Numbered from the stretch's first letter, positions 51,232 to 60,868 are shown. The stretch is DNA of 64,000 nucleotides from DASQYE01 sp036389675 (GCA_036389675.1 DASVWI010000028.1:23983-87982); one strand, 5' to 3'. Numbers and translations: made by a program. The notes: generated by a model from the letters alone, not told the origin.

Positions 51232-52314
51232 CTACCCGAGAAAGCCAAGCGTCGCCTTAAAGAAACTGTTGACGGCATCGATGACCCCTGAAATCTGCAG
51301 GGTCGCTGTCAGGATAATGTTGAAGATGGCTGCCGGGAGCAGGAATTTCCACCCGAAGCTCATCAACTGGTCGAAACGAAAGCGCGGCAGCGTCCCGCGC
51401 AGCCAGATGTACAGGAACAGGAAGAAGATGACCTTGCCCAGAAAATAGAAGACCCCGAGCCACGGCAGTTGCTTGACGAAAGGGCCGTTCCAGCCGCCCA
51501 GGAAAAGCGTCGTCGCCAGCATCGAGACCGTGAACATATTGATGTACTCGGCCATGAAGAAGAGCGCGAACTTCATCGCGCTGTACTCCGTGTGAAAGCC
51601 CGCGACCAGCTCCGTCTCCGCCTCCGGCAGGTCGAACGGAACGCGGTTGGTCTCCGCAATCGCCGAGATCAGATAGATGATGAACCCCAGAGGCTGAACC
51701 CAGAAGATGTACCAGCCCATCCCCTGAACACCGTACTGCTGCTCGACGATGCTGTATAGATCGAGCGTGCCCGATTGCAGCACCACCCCGATCAGCGCCA
51801 GCCCGAGCGACAACTCGTAGGAGATAAGTTGCGCGGAAGAGCGTAGTCCGCCCATCAGGCTGTACTTGTTATTTGAAGACCACCCGGCCAGAGCGATGCC
51901 GTAGACCCCGACCGACGTGATGCCGAGCACATAGAGCAGCGCGACATCGAAACGCGTGACGACGAGCTGCACAGACCAGCCGAGGAAGGGAATGTTGACC
52001 GCAGGCCCGAACGGGTAGACGATGATGGTCATCAGGGCCGTGGTCGTCGCGATGATCGGCGCCAGAAAATAGATGAACTTCGTTGACTTGTCCGGGATGA
52101 TATCTTCTTTGAAGATGAACTTGAGCAAGTCCGCAAGCGGTTGAAGCATCCCGCCGTAGCCGACGCGGTTTGGGCCAAGCCGCCCCTGAATCAACGCCAG
52201 CACACGGCGCTCGGCCAGCACCGTATAGGCCACAACGCCCATCACCACCGCGAAGGCGATCATGATGCCGGTCAATTTCAACCCGGTGTGAATGAATGGA
52301 TTATTCCAGTCCAT
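51232..52314 (-). CDS. nuoH: NADH-quinone oxidoreductase subunit H
   Basis: 360 residues from ATG 52314 (MDWNNPFIHTGLKLTG); an upstream in-frame extension to 52365 lies in a repeat and is not used. About eight helices. Family blocks: AERRVLALIQGRLGPNRVGY (~34-53), PLADLLKFIFKEDIIP (quinone channel), ISAIAETNRVPFDLPEAETE (~225-245) and GFHTEYSAMKFALFFMAEYI. It forms the quinone-access site at the membrane interface. It is preceded by repeat family B copy 1. Confidence 0.96.
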   Translation of the reverse strand: MDWNNPFIHTGLKLTGIMIAFAVVMGVVAYTVLAERRVLALIQGRLGPNRVGYGGMLQPLADLLKFIFKEDIIPDKSTKFIYFLAPIIATTTALMTIIVYPFGPAVNIPFLGWSVQLVVTRFDVALLYVLGITSVGVYGIALAGWSSNNKYSLMGGLRSSAQLISYELSLGLALIGVVLQSGTLDLYSIVEQQYGVQGMGWYIFWVQPLGFIIYLISAIAETNRVPFDLPEAETELVAGFHTEYSAMKFALFFMAEYINMFTVSMLATTLFLGGWNGPFVKQLPWLGVFYFLGKVIFFLFLYIWLRGTLPRFRFDQLMSFGWKFLLPAAIFNIILTATLQISGVIDAVNSFFKATLGFLG

Positions 52315-52322
52315 AATAACTA

Positions 52323-52429
52323 AAGGATGAAGGCGGCAACGATGAAGGATGAATTGTTGAATCATCGCTTCGTTGAGTATTCACTCAATGGTTTTTACTT
52401 CATCCTTCATCCTTCCGCCTTCATCCTTG
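52323..52429. repeat. Inverted-repeat element, family B copy 1
   Basis: The left arm, AAGGATGAAGGCGGCAACGA (52323-52342) continuing to 52353, pairs with the right arm (52399-52429) ending CGCCTTCATCCTTG. The tip carries CGTTGAGTATTCACTCAATG. A second copy stands at 61079-61188. It fills the nuoG-nuoH gap. Confidence 0.85.
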
Positions 52430-52433
52430 CTAT

Positions 52434-54725
52434 TCAGTCTCCTGCCGCTACGGCTTCGCTGCGGCGTTGCAGTCCGCCGTCAATCGTAATCTGGTAAAGG
52501 GGTGAAATCGCCACCGTCGGCGGCTCAGGGTTGCCGGCGGCGAGCAGGTGGAATTGCGGGACTTTGCCCGTCAATGTCCCGGGCTTGAACAACTCGTGCC
52601 CGACCTCCGGCGTGCCCATGATCTTCTCCGCCGTCTCGGCCATGGCTTCGACGCGCGCGCGCATGCTCTCAAGCTCACGCGAGAGATCATTCTTTTCGGC
52701 AATCGTGTGTTTGGCCTGAACGGGCTTGCTCTCGTCTTTCAGCAGCGGGTAGCGCAGCCCCTCGTAAGCGGGCACGCGCTCGGCTATCTCCTTGAAGACG
52801 GCGCTGGCAGACATCTGGAAACCGAAATCGACGCCCAGCTCCTTCGCCAGTTGCGAGGTAATCACCCAGTCCTGTCTGGACTGGTGAACGGGCGGGATGG
52901 ATTGGCGCACGCGCTGCACGAGCCCGTCATTATTCGTAAACGTGCCGTCACTTTCGGCCCAGGACGCGGCGGGAAGCACGACATCGGCGTGGGCCGTCGT
53001 CTCCGTCTCGAAAAGCTCCTGAACGACTAGAAAGTCCAGCTTCGAGAGCCCTTGCTGCGCCGAATGCTCGGGAAGGAAACTGCCCGCCACGTACATCGCG
53101 CGTACAGCGTCGCCCGCAGCGCCGAGCATCTCGGTCGCGCTCATGTGCCCGCGCATCAGCCCTATGTCATGCGCGCCGACGCTGTTGTTGTAGAGGGGAA
53201 GCGGGTGCAGCAGCACGCGTCTGGACTCGCGTGAGAAGGTGTGCGGAAGCTGCCCGACCACGGCCTGTGCTTCCGGCCCAAGCTCGCCGCCGAACATAAT
53301 GACCAGATCGCCTTCGGTTCCGGTCAGGGCGCGGCGCAGCTCGATCAGCTCAATCTCTTCGACGCCCGCCTTCTGCGCCGCGAGCTTGTTGTGGGCCTGA
53401 TTAGCGATTGCCAGCACGACCGCTTCCTCCGTGCCCCGTCGGACGTGCAGGAATTTCGCTGCCTGTTGCTTGAGGCGGATGGGAACACTGTTGACGATGA
53501 GAAGCTGCGCGCCGCCGTTACGGACAGCCTGACGAATCTGCTTGCCCGTGAAGGGCTGCAACTCTTCGGGCTCGCCGCCGATCAAAAGAATCGTCTTCGC
53601 GTGGCGTATGTCGCGGTGCGTGGCGAGCGGCCCTGCGAGGTTGTCGAAGAAGGGTTGCAGGCTGAAGGCATCCGTGGCCGTGTAGTTGTCAGTGCCGACA
53701 ACTTCGGTGGCGAATTTGTGCAGCGCGTAAAGGGACTCGTTAGTGATGCGCGGGCTGCCGACTACGCCTATGGCTGAAGCGCCGTATTTTTCGGCGACGG
53801 CGTCCAGCTTTGTGGCCGTGAAGCGAATCGCTTCGTCCCACGTCGCAGGAATCAGCTTGCCGCCCTTCTTATAGCGGATCAAGGGGGTTCGCAGGCGCTC
53901 TTCGTGATTGACGAAGGGATGGCCGAAGCGCCCCTTGATGCACAGGAATTCGCCGTTGTGGCCGTTGACGTAGCGGTCGCGCGCGACTATACGCATCAGC
54001 TCGCCGGCGCGTGAGCCAAGGGACATTTCGCAGCCGTCCGAGCAGTAGGTGCAGGTCGAGATGGTCTGCGACTGCTCCCACGGACGAGCCTGATGGCGAT
54101 AGGTCGCATCGAGCAAGGTTCCGGTCGGACAGACCTCTATGCAGTTGCCGCACTGCGAGCAGTTGAGCCAGCCGCCGTAAGTTCCGATGACCGTATTGGC
54201 CCCGCGCCCGCCCGCCTCAATCGCGTCCTCGCCCATCCACTCGTCGCACACGCGCGTGCAGCGCTTGCAGAGAATGCAGCGCTGCGGGTCGTTGGCGACC
54301 ATGGGTGAAAGATATTTTTCGGGCGCATAATTCTTGCGCTCTGTGAAACGCTCTTCGAGCCCGCCCCAATCGAAGGCCATCTCCTGCAACTCGCACTCGC
54401 CGCCGCGATCACAGACGGGGCAATCCAGCGGATGGTTAGCCAGCAAAAACTCCACCATCGCCCGCTGGGCCTTCTCAATCTCCTCGCTCCTAGTCGTCAC
54501 GATCATGCCGTCCGTGCATGTGATCGTGCAGGAGGTCTGCAACTTCGGCATCTTCTCTATACGCACGAGGCACATGCGGCAGGAAGCCTGTAGGGCCAAA
54601 TCCGAGTAGTAGCAGAAGGAGGGAATGTCGTTGCCCTTCTCGCGGCACACGTCGATCAGGCGCGAGCCCTTCTCAACCTGAAACTCCTGGCCGTTGATCG
54701 TGACTTTTACTAATTCTGTGGACAT
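52434..54725 (-). CDS. nuoG: NADH-quinone oxidoreductase subunit G
   Basis: 763 residues from ATG 54725 (MSTELVKVTING). N-terminal [2Fe-2S] cysteines lie in FCYYSDLALQASCRMCLVRI (~35-55); the H/C3 cluster is at HPLDCPVCDRGGECELQ (~95-115); two [4Fe-4S] sites are CILCKRCTRVC (~147-157) and CSQCGNCIEVCPTG (~188-201). The N7-type set CTYCSDGC...C follows (~220-255). The rest is a molybdopterin-oxidoreductase-like domain that is non-catalytic in complex I. It carries electrons from NuoF toward NuoI/NuoB. Confidence 0.95.
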   Translation of the reverse strand: MSTELVKVTINGQEFQVEKGSRLIDVCREKGNDIPSFCYYSDLALQASCRMCLVRIEKMPKLQTSCTITCTDGMIVTTRSEEIEKAQRAMVEFLLANHPLDCPVCDRGGECELQEMAFDWGGLEERFTERKNYAPEKYLSPMVANDPQRCILCKRCTRVCDEWMGEDAIEAGGRGANTVIGTYGGWLNCSQCGNCIEVCPTGTLLDATYRHQARPWEQSQTISTCTYCSDGCEMSLGSRAGELMRIVARDRYVNGHNGEFLCIKGRFGHPFVNHEERLRTPLIRYKKGGKLIPATWDEAIRFTATKLDAVAEKYGASAIGVVGSPRITNESLYALHKFATEVVGTDNYTATDAFSLQPFFDNLAGPLATHRDIRHAKTILLIGGEPEELQPFTGKQIRQAVRNGGAQLLIVNSVPIRLKQQAAKFLHVRRGTEEAVVLAIANQAHNKLAAQKAGVEEIELIELRRALTGTEGDLVIMFGGELGPEAQAVVGQLPHTFSRESRRVLLHPLPLYNNSVGAHDIGLMRGHMSATEMLGAAGDAVRAMYVAGSFLPEHSAQQGLSKLDFLVVQELFETETTAHADVVLPAASWAESDGTFTNNDGLVQRVRQSIPPVHQSRQDWVITSQLAKELGVDFGFQMSASAVFKEIAERVPAYEGLRYPLLKDESKPVQAKHTIAEKNDLSRELESMRARVEAMAETAEKIMGTPEVGHELFKPGTLTGKVPQFHLLAAGNPEPPTVAISPLYQITIDGGLQRRSEAVAAGD

Positions 54726-54804
54726 GTTAATCGCTTCAAATTCCAAATCTGTGAGCGGACTGTAGAAGCGCCTCGTGTCTTCCTTAATCCAAAATCCGCG
54801 ATTC

Positions 54805-56109
54805 CTAAACCGTTGCTGTCTCCGTCTCTACAATCGGCATCAGGTGTCGCTTGAAGTCGTCAGGGAATTTTTTGATCGCCGATTGAATGGGCCACGCGGC
54901 GGCGTCGCCGAGCGGGCAGAAAGACTTGCCCTCTATGTTGTCGCACAGGTCGAGTATCAATTGCGCGTCTTCGGGGCGGCCTTCGCCGCGCGCGATGCGT
55001 TTGAAAATCTTGACGAGCCAGTCCGTGCCCTCGCGGCAGGGCGTACACCAGCCGCACGACTCATGCTTGTAAAACTCGATCAGGTTCTTCGTTGATTCAA
55101 AGATATCAACCGTCTCGTCCATCACGATAAAGCCGCCGGAGCCGACCATAGAGCCTGCGGCCACCAGTCCCTCGTAGTCCATCTTCACGTCTTTGCCCAG
55201 AATGTCCGAGGCGGGCATGATGTAGACGCTTGAGCCGCCCGGTATCACGGCCTTCAGTTTTTTGCCGTCGCGGATGCCGCCGCAGTCTTCCATGATGAAC
55301 TTCTCCATGTCGTCGTAGCCCATCGGAAGCTCATAAACGCCCGGACGATTGACGTGGCCCGAGACAGACCACACCTTCGTGCCGCCGCTCTTTTCCGTCC
55401 CCAGCTTTTGATAGGCCTCGCCGCCCATCTTGATTATGTCCGGCACAGCCGTCAGCGTCTCGACGTTATTGACGACCGTCGGGCAGCCGTAGAGACCGGC
55501 GATGGCGGGGAAGGGCGGTTTCATGCGCGGGTGTCCGCGCAAGCCTTCGAGCGAATTCAAAAGGGCCGTCTCCTCGCCGCAGATGTACGCGCCCGCGCCC
55601 GAGTGCGTATAGACCTCGCACGAGAAGTTCGAGCCCGAGATGTTTTCGCCGACCAGACCAGCCGCGCGCGCCTCCGCAATCGCGCGATCCATAATCTCTA
55701 TCAGGTAGCGATACTCGCCGCGCGTGTAGCAGTAGGTCACGTGAGAGCCGAGCGCGTAAGCCGCGATCAGCATCCCTTCAATAAGCATGTGCGGGTCGCG
55801 CTCCATCAGGTAGCGGTCTTTGAAAGTCCCCGGCTCTGACTCGTCAGCGTTACAGACCACGTACTTGGGCTTGGGCGAATCCTTCGGCACGAAACTCCAT
55901 TTCATGCCGGTGGGAAAGCCAGCGCCACCGCGTCCCCTCAAGGCGGACTTCTTCACCTCCGCGATCACGTCATCCGGCGACATGGAAGTCAGCACTTTGT
56001 TCAGGGCTTCATACCCGCCGTTGCTGCGATAGACTTCGAGCGACGCGGAGTTTTCCAGATTCACGCGCCGTAGCTGAAGAGGCTCGCAGCCGATAGCACC
56101 GATAAACAT
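54805..56109 (-). CDS. nuoF: NADH-quinone oxidoreductase subunit F
   Basis: 434 residues. NADH and FMN sites: LRGRGGAGFPTGMKWSFVP (~57-75) and CNADESEPGTFKDRYLMERD (~86-105). A CGEETALLNSLEG block follows. The N3 [4Fe-4S] cysteines are in HESCGWCTPCREGTDWL (~350-366) plus a later one in SFCPLGDAAAW (~395). It oxidises NADH and feeds electrons into the chain. Start ATG at 56109. Confidence 0.97.
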   Translation of the reverse strand: MFIGAIGCEPLQLRRVNLENSASLEVYRSNGGYEALNKVLTSMSPDDVIAEVKKSALRGRGGAGFPTGMKWSFVPKDSPKPKYVVCNADESEPGTFKDRYLMERDPHMLIEGMLIAAYALGSHVTYCYTRGEYRYLIEIMDRAIAEARAAGLVGENISGSNFSCEVYTHSGAGAYICGEETALLNSLEGLRGHPRMKPPFPAIAGLYGCPTVVNNVETLTAVPDIIKMGGEAYQKLGTEKSGGTKVWSVSGHVNRPGVYELPMGYDDMEKFIMEDCGGIRDGKKLKAVIPGGSSVYIMPASDILGKDVKMDYEGLVAAGSMVGSGGFIVMDETVDIFESTKNLIEFYKHESCGWCTPCREGTDWLVKIFKRIARGEGRPEDAQLILDLCDNIEGKSFCPLGDAAAWPIQSAIKKFPDDFKRHLMPIVETETATV

Positions 56110-56160
56110 AATCGTCTCTCTAAACGGAAATTCTCGAATAAGCCGGAGGCGCGGGAAGCT

Positions 56161-56727
56161 TTACCGCACGCCGTTACCCAGCTGCCCGCTGCGGCACTTC
56201 TCGATTATCTCGTCAACCTTTTCGGTCGTCAGGTTCTCGTAATAATCAAAGCCAATCTGCATCATCGGAGCTGTCCCGCAGGAGCCGAGGCACTCGACCT
56301 CCGAGATTGAGAAAAGCCCGTCGGCGGTCGTCTCGCCCGGCTTGATGCCGAGCCTCTCCATACACTGCGCCGTGACCTTGTTCGCACCCAGTATCTTGCA
56401 CGAAAGCGTCTTACATATCTGCAGGTGATACTTACCGACAGGCTCAGTATTGATCATCGAATAGAAGGTCGCGACCTCCCAGATGTCCGTGATACGCACG
56501 CCCAGACGGTCTGCCAGATAGGCCACGCCCGGCGGGTCAAGATAGCCGCCGCGCTCGCGCTGCACGATGAACATCAACGGCAGAATCGCCGAGCGTTTAC
56601 GATCAGGCGGATACTTGGCGAGATGCCCGTCAATCTCCGCTTCGACCTGCGGCGAAAAGACAGCCATCTCCGCGGGGACTTTCGCCTCCTGCGGCAAAGG
56701 GTTGTTCGGCGTAAATTGCTGAGACAT
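56161..56727 (-). CDS. nuoE: NADH-quinone oxidoreductase subunit E
   Basis: 188 residues with the thioredoxin-like [2Fe-2S] fold. Cysteines at QICKTLSCKILGAN (C-x4-C, ~103-108) and VECLGSCGTAPMMQIGFDYY (C-x3-C, ~143-147). The N-terminal helices (~25-90) include ILPLMFIVQRERGGYLDP. It pairs with NuoF at the NADH-binding tip. ATG at 56727. Confidence 0.96.
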   Translation of the reverse strand: MSQQFTPNNPLPQEAKVPAEMAVFSPQVEAEIDGHLAKYPPDRKRSAILPLMFIVQRERGGYLDPPGVAYLADRLGVRITDIWEVATFYSMINTEPVGKYHLQICKTLSCKILGANKVTAQCMERLGIKPGETTADGLFSISEVECLGSCGTAPMMQIGFDYYENLTTEKVDEIIEKCRSGQLGNGVR

Positions 56728-56809
56728 AAAAGTCAGTGGTCGGGGGTTGCGGGGGCTGGGTTGTCAGGGAAGACGTTTTATCCGGCCCCTGACACACGGG
56801 CCTGCACCC

Positions 56810-58018
56810 CTATCTGTCTATTTCTCCGAGCACGATGTCGAGCGAGCCTATGATGGCGACCACATCTGCGATCATCTCGCCCTCGCACAGTTGCGGCAGC
56901 GCCGAGAGATTAACGAAGCTCGGGCCGCGCACATGAACGCGCGCGGGCTTTGGCCCACCGTCGGACTTAACGTAGACGCCCAGCTCTCCCTTCGAGCCTT
57001 CAATCGGGTGATAGACCTCGCCCGCCGGAACGTCGAAGCCCTCGGTGACGATCAGGAAATGATGTATGAGCGCATCCATGTGCGTCTTCATCGCTTCGCG
57101 ATCAGGCAGCACGACCTTCGGCGCATCGGCTTTAACAGGGCCGGGCTTCAATCTCGACAACGCCTGCAAGACGATCTTGTGCGACTCTCTCATCTCGCAC
57201 ATGCGTACCATGTAACGCGCCCAGACATCGCCGCCCTGCTCGACCGGCACTTCAAAGTCATAGGTCTCATAACCCGTGTACGGATTGACGCGACGAATGT
57301 CTATCTCGACTCCGCTGCCGCGCAGGCATGGGCCTGAGAGACCCCAATCAATGGCGTCCTCGGCGCTGATGCGTCCCACGCCCTGCGTGCGATTCTGAAA
57401 GATCGTGTTGCCCGTCAGCAGCGTGTGGAATTCGTCAACCGCCTTCGGGAAAGCATCCGTGAACTGCTTGCAGCGTCGCTCGAATCCCGAAGGCAGATCC
57501 ATCATCAAGCCGCCGATGCGAAAATATGAGGGGGTCAGCCGTCCGCCCGACGCCGCCTCTATCAGGTTGAGAATCTTCTCGCGCTCGCGGAAGCAGTAGA
57601 AGAAGACGGTCATCGCGCCGATGTCGAGGGCGTGCGTGCCGAGCCAGACCAGATGCGAGGCGATGCGCTGCAGCTCGCACATCAGCACGCGAATCGTCTG
57701 CGCGCGCTCGGGGATTTCCAGCCCGAGCAGCTTTTCGACCGCCATCACGTAGGCCAGGTTGTTGCCGAGCGGATTCAGATAATCCATCCGGTCTGTGATG
57801 ACTATGCCCTGCTGATACTTCTTATACTCGAAGAGCTTCTCCATGCCCGTGTGCAGATAGCCTATGTCGGGCGTGGCGCGAACGATCATCTCCCCGTCAA
57901 GCACCAGCTCAAGACGCAGCACGCCGTGCGTCGAGGGGTGCTGCGGCCCCATTGAGATCGTCATCTGCGTGTCCAGCGGACGATCAACGATTTCAAATTG
58001 CGGCGGAAGAGTTGCCAT
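56810..58018 (-). CDS. nuoD: NADH-quinone oxidoreductase subunit D
   Basis: 402 residues. Family blocks are clear: TISMGPQHPSTHGVLRLELV (~19-38, includes the quinone-site His), IGYLHTGMEKLFEYKKYQQ (~53-70), MDYLNPLGNNLAYVMAVEKL (~77-95), and a conserved C-terminus GSLDIVLGEIDR. This subunit forms the quinone-binding cavity with NuoB. It is separate from NuoC, not fused as in E. coli. 6 bases separate it from nuoC. Confidence 0.97.
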   Translation of the reverse strand: MATLPPQFEIVDRPLDTQMTISMGPQHPSTHGVLRLELVLDGEMIVRATPDIGYLHTGMEKLFEYKKYQQGIVITDRMDYLNPLGNNLAYVMAVEKLLGLEIPERAQTIRVLMCELQRIASHLVWLGTHALDIGAMTVFFYCFREREKILNLIEAASGGRLTPSYFRIGGLMMDLPSGFERRCKQFTDAFPKAVDEFHTLLTGNTIFQNRTQGVGRISAEDAIDWGLSGPCLRGSGVEIDIRRVNPYTGYETYDFEVPVEQGGDVWARYMVRMCEMRESHKIVLQALSRLKPGPVKADAPKVVLPDREAMKTHMDALIHHFLIVTEGFDVPAGEVYHPIEGSKGELGVYVKSDGGPKPARVHVRGPSFVNLSALPQLCEGEMIADVVAIIGSLDIVLGEIDR

Positions 58019-58024
58019 TGATAA

Positions 58025-58570
58025 TCAAGTCAGGCTGTACGGCTCATAGCCGCGCAGCGGAAAATCCTTGCGAAGCGCATGGCCCTCCCAATCGTCCGGC
58101 AGGAGTATCCGCCGCAGATCAGGATGGTCGTCGAAAATCACACCGAACAGGTCATAGGTCTCGCGCTCATGCCAGTTGGCCGTGCGCCACACGCCGGTCA
58201 CGGACGGAACATGCGCGTCCTCTTCGTTAAGCACTACTTTCAGGCGCAGGCGATGATGACGCGTCGTCGAGAAGAGATGATAGTTGACCTCGAAGCGCGG
58301 CTCTTCTTCCGGCCCACGATCAGCGCCGCAGATGTCCGAGAGAAAATTAAACTCCAGACCGGGCGCCGTCTTCAGAAACGAGCAGACCTCGACGATATGC
58401 TCACGAGGGACGACGACCGTCACCTCCCCGAAGGCTTCTATGACATGGCTGACCCAATCGGCGTGTCCATGCTGCAACGCCGTCACCAGCGGCGACGGCG
58501 TTGCGGCGTTAGTCTGCTCGATCTCAGCCTGCGCGTCAGGACGCCCTGCTTGCTCTGTTTCTTGTGACAT
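58025..58570 (-). CDS. nuoC: NADH-quinone oxidoreductase subunit C
   Basis: 181 residues from ATG 58570 (MSQETEQAG); longer in-frame starts are unsupported. The 30-kDa subunit signature WHERETYDLFGVIFDDHPDL (~128-147) is followed by RRILLPDDWEGHALRKDFPL. It belongs to the peripheral connecting arm. The first ~30 residues are low complexity and not conserved. An unusual gap of 73 bases lies between it and nuoB. Confidence 0.94.
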   Translation of the reverse strand: MSQETEQAGRPDAQAEIEQTNAATPSPLVTALQHGHADWVSHVIEAFGEVTVVVPREHIVEVCSFLKTAPGLEFNFLSDICGADRGPEEEPRFEVNYHLFSTTRHHRLRLKVVLNEEDAHVPSVTGVWRTANWHERETYDLFGVIFDDHPDLRRILLPDDWEGHALRKDFPLRGYEPYSLT

Positions 58571-58643
58571 GTCGCAAAAGAAGTCTAGTCTTGCACCTGA
58601 CCCAAATTTGTCGCTGAAAAGCTTCGTTTGTCTGAACAATCAC

Positions 58644-59279
58644 TCAGGACGAGCGGCGACGCTCGTGCCTCGACGCAATCGTGTAAGGGCGCGAAGAAGT
58701 CTGCTGCGCGGCGGCCTCGTTGGTCGCCGACACGCCTGAGCCCGGCAGCGTTCCCGGCGGCACGGCCTCGCGCGCCTCCTCCGGTATCACGTCCTTACGA
58801 TCACGCACGGATTCCTTCATCACCTTATCCTGCAGCATCATGACGGCGTGAATCAGCATCTCGGGGCGCGGCGGACAACCCGGTATGTAAACGTCGACGG
58901 GAACGATCTTGTCCACGCCCTGCACGATCGCATAGTTGTCGAAGACGCCGCCGGAGGTCGCGCACGCGCCCATCGAGATGACCCACTTCGGTTCTGGCAT
59001 CTGGTCGTAGATGCGTCTTAAGACGGGGGCCATCTTGCGCGAGACTCGGCCCGAAACGATCATCACGTCGGCCTGGCGGGGGCTGGCGCGAAAGACTTCG
59101 GAGCCGAACCGCGCCAGGTCGTTGCGCGAGCTGGTGGCGTTCATCATCTCTATAGCGCAGCAGGCGAGCCCGAAGGTCGCGGGCCACAGGCTGGACTTGC
59201 GCGCCCAGTTGATGAGCGAGTCCAGCCGCGTCGTTAATACTTCCGGTAAAGCTTCGGCAATTACGTTTTCGAGTCCCAT
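58644..59279 (-). CDS. nuoB: NADH-quinone oxidoreductase subunit B
   Basis: 211 residues. N2 cluster cysteines: TFGLACCAIEMMNATSSRND (~36-55, CC pair), MGACATSGGVFDNYAIVQG (~103-122) and YIPGCPPRPEMLIHAVM (~132-150). N2 hands electrons to quinone at the NuoB/NuoD interface. The C-terminal ~40 residues (PPGTLPGSGVSATNEAAAQQ...) are disordered and variable. ATG at 59279. Confidence 0.97.
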   Translation of the reverse strand: MGLENVIAEALPEVLTTRLDSLINWARKSSLWPATFGLACCAIEMMNATSSRNDLARFGSEVFRASPRQADVMIVSGRVSRKMAPVLRRIYDQMPEPKWVISMGACATSGGVFDNYAIVQGVDKIVPVDVYIPGCPPRPEMLIHAVMMLQDKVMKESVRDRKDVIPEEAREAVPPGTLPGSGVSATNEAAAQQTSSRPYTIASRHERRRSS

Positions 59280-59299
59280 ATAATCCTTAGGTGTCTCGA

Positions 59300-59779
59300 T
59301 CAGGCGGCGCGTTGCGCGGGCGTCGTTGTTTCCGACTTTCTGAGATCGGTCAGCGCGCGGGCCTCGGCTTGAGCCTCACGTCGAGCGCGCTCTCCCCAAT
59401 CGAAAGCGCCTTTCTGTAGAACATAAACGTACCCGACCAGCAACAGCGCGACGAACAGAATCATCTCCCAATAGATGAGCCGGCCCAGCCCGTACTCCGG
59501 CCCTGCGAGCGTCTTGAAGACGACGGCCCACGGCACGAGAAAGATGACCTCTATGTCGAAGAGGATGAAGATCATCGCGATCAGGTAAAACTTGACCGAG
59601 AATCTCTCGCGCGCAGACCCGACCGGGTCTTTGCCGCACTCGTAGGGCATCAGCTTCGTGCGCGTCTGTTTGCGCTGGCCCACCATCTGCGACAAAAGCA
59701 CGTTGGTGACGGCAAAGCCAGCCGCGACTATGAAGATGAGCAGTATCGGCAGATATGCTTTCAGCTCGAACACACGCAC
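59300..59779 (-). CDS. nuoA: NADH-quinone oxidoreductase subunit A
   Basis: 159 residues (E. coli NuoA is 147). Family motif: KLMPYECGKDPVGSARERFS (~42-61), then the second helix FYLIAMIFILFDIEVIFLVP (~64-85) with its conserved acidic residues. Three helices. The last ~40 residues (RRAEAQ..., charged) are an extra tail. The start is GTG at 59779. First gene of the nuo operon, with a promoter ~90 bases upstream. Confidence 0.95.
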   Translation of the reverse strand: MRVFELKAYLPILLIFIVAAGFAVTNVLLSQMVGQRKQTRTKLMPYECGKDPVGSARERFSVKFYLIAMIFILFDIEVIFLVPWAVVFKTLAGPEYGLGRLIYWEMILFVALLLVGYVYVLQKGAFDWGERARREAQAEARALTDLRKSETTTPAQRAA

Positions 59780-59870
59780 CCCCTGCGAGCCTACGCTTGC
59801 CCGCCGCTTCGCCCCGAAACTTCAGGGTGAAACGGCCTCACGTGGAGATTGAGAATCATGGTACAAGCTC

Positions 59871-59899
59871 ATCCTAGTTCAAGCGAGTGTGGCTGTCAA
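59871..59899 (-). promoter_or_regulatory. Predicted sigma70-type promoter of the nuo operon
   Basis: On the minus strand a perfect TTGACA (complement of 59894-59899) is 17 bases from TAGGAT (complement of 59871-59876). The predicted start of transcription is ~85 bases before nuoA. A second, weaker promoter for the plus-strand gene at 60044 might use TTGACC at 59941. Confidence 0.6.
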
Positions 59900-60043
59900 G
59901 CCTCGCTTTAGGCGGGCCAAACCCCTTTTTGTGAAGGAGATTGACCGTCCGAAAACGGCTATGTTACTGTTCACAGAAGCGCAACTCACCGGCATCGTGA
60001 TTCTGAGATATAAGAGCGGCACGTCGGAAATAATCGAACAACT

Positions 60044-60862
60044 GTGATCACCGGATTCAACACAGATGTAGAGTATCAGGGCATCACCTACCATGTGCAG
60101 ACGGAGGACAAGGGGTTGGAGACGCCGCTGATCCTCTCGCTGGTCTACTCGGGTGGAGCAATCCTCGCCAGCAAACGCTCGCCCTACGATGATCTGATCG
60201 CCAAGGGATTCAACGAGCAGACGCTCGCCGAACGCCTCCAACGCCAGCACAAGCTGATCTGCGCGGCCATCAACGCTGGCCGCCTTGAAGACCTCAAGCA
60301 GATGAGCGGGCGCGCCGCGCAGGCGAAGCCGGCGAGACCCGCAGTAGAGGCCGAGAAAACACCGGTAGTTACACCTCCCGTGACGGCCACGCCTGCTGCT
60401 GAATTGCCGCCAACGCCACAGCCCGTCATGACGCCTCCGCCGGTCATCACTCCGCAGCCCGTCAACACACCTTCGCCCGTCATGACGACGCCGCCCCAGC
60501 CCGTCGCGACTGCCGAGCCTTCGCCTCCGAAAGCCGCTCCGGCACGGCCTGAGACGCCTGCGCTTCATCTGGGCTTGCTTGAAGAGAGAGAACTGCACGG
60601 AGGCGAGTTTGTCACTTTGCGGGTTCGTCTGAGTCGTGGAACGGCTGAAGCAAGGGATGCTGTCCCCGATGCCACTATCACTTTAAAGATTCTGGGGACG
60701 ACTTTTCGCCCCGTCATCAGCTCCGCCAGAACAGACCGCGACGGAATCGCCATCGTGTTCGCGGCCCTCCCGCGTTTTACCACCGGGCGAGCGGCGATTC
60801 TCATACGCGCCACGAGCGAGGGCGAGGATATAGAGATGCGCCGCATCGTTCATCCCTCCTGA
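60044..60862 (+). CDS. Hypothetical protein with Pro-rich linker
   Basis: A 272-residue protein from GTG 60044. Residues 1-85 form a conserved-looking block (GFNTDVEYQGITYHVQTEDK, LVYSGGAILASKRSPYDDLI, ERLQRQHKLICAAINAGRLE); I recall such N-terminal blocks in Acidobacteria and Deltaproteobacteria proteins, unverified. Residues ~95-180 are a Pro/Thr/Val-rich linker. Residues ~180-272 look like an Ig-like sandwich (GGEFVTLRVRLSRGTAEARD, ATITLKILGTTFRPVISSA). No signal peptide is evident. It is 6 bases before thiS, so perhaps cotranscribed. Confidence 0.65.
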   Translation: MITGFNTDVEYQGITYHVQTEDKGLETPLILSLVYSGGAILASKRSPYDDLIAKGFNEQTLAERLQRQHKLICAAINAGRLEDLKQMSGRAAQAKPARPAVEAEKTPVVTPPVTATPAAELPPTPQPVMTPPPVITPQPVNTPSPVMTTPPQPVATAEPSPPKAAPARPETPALHLGLLEERELHGGEFVTLRVRLSRGTAEARDAVPDATITLKILGTTFRPVISSARTDRDGIAIVFAALPRFTTGRAAILIRATSEGEDIEMRRIVHPS

Positions 60863-60868
60863 AGGAGT

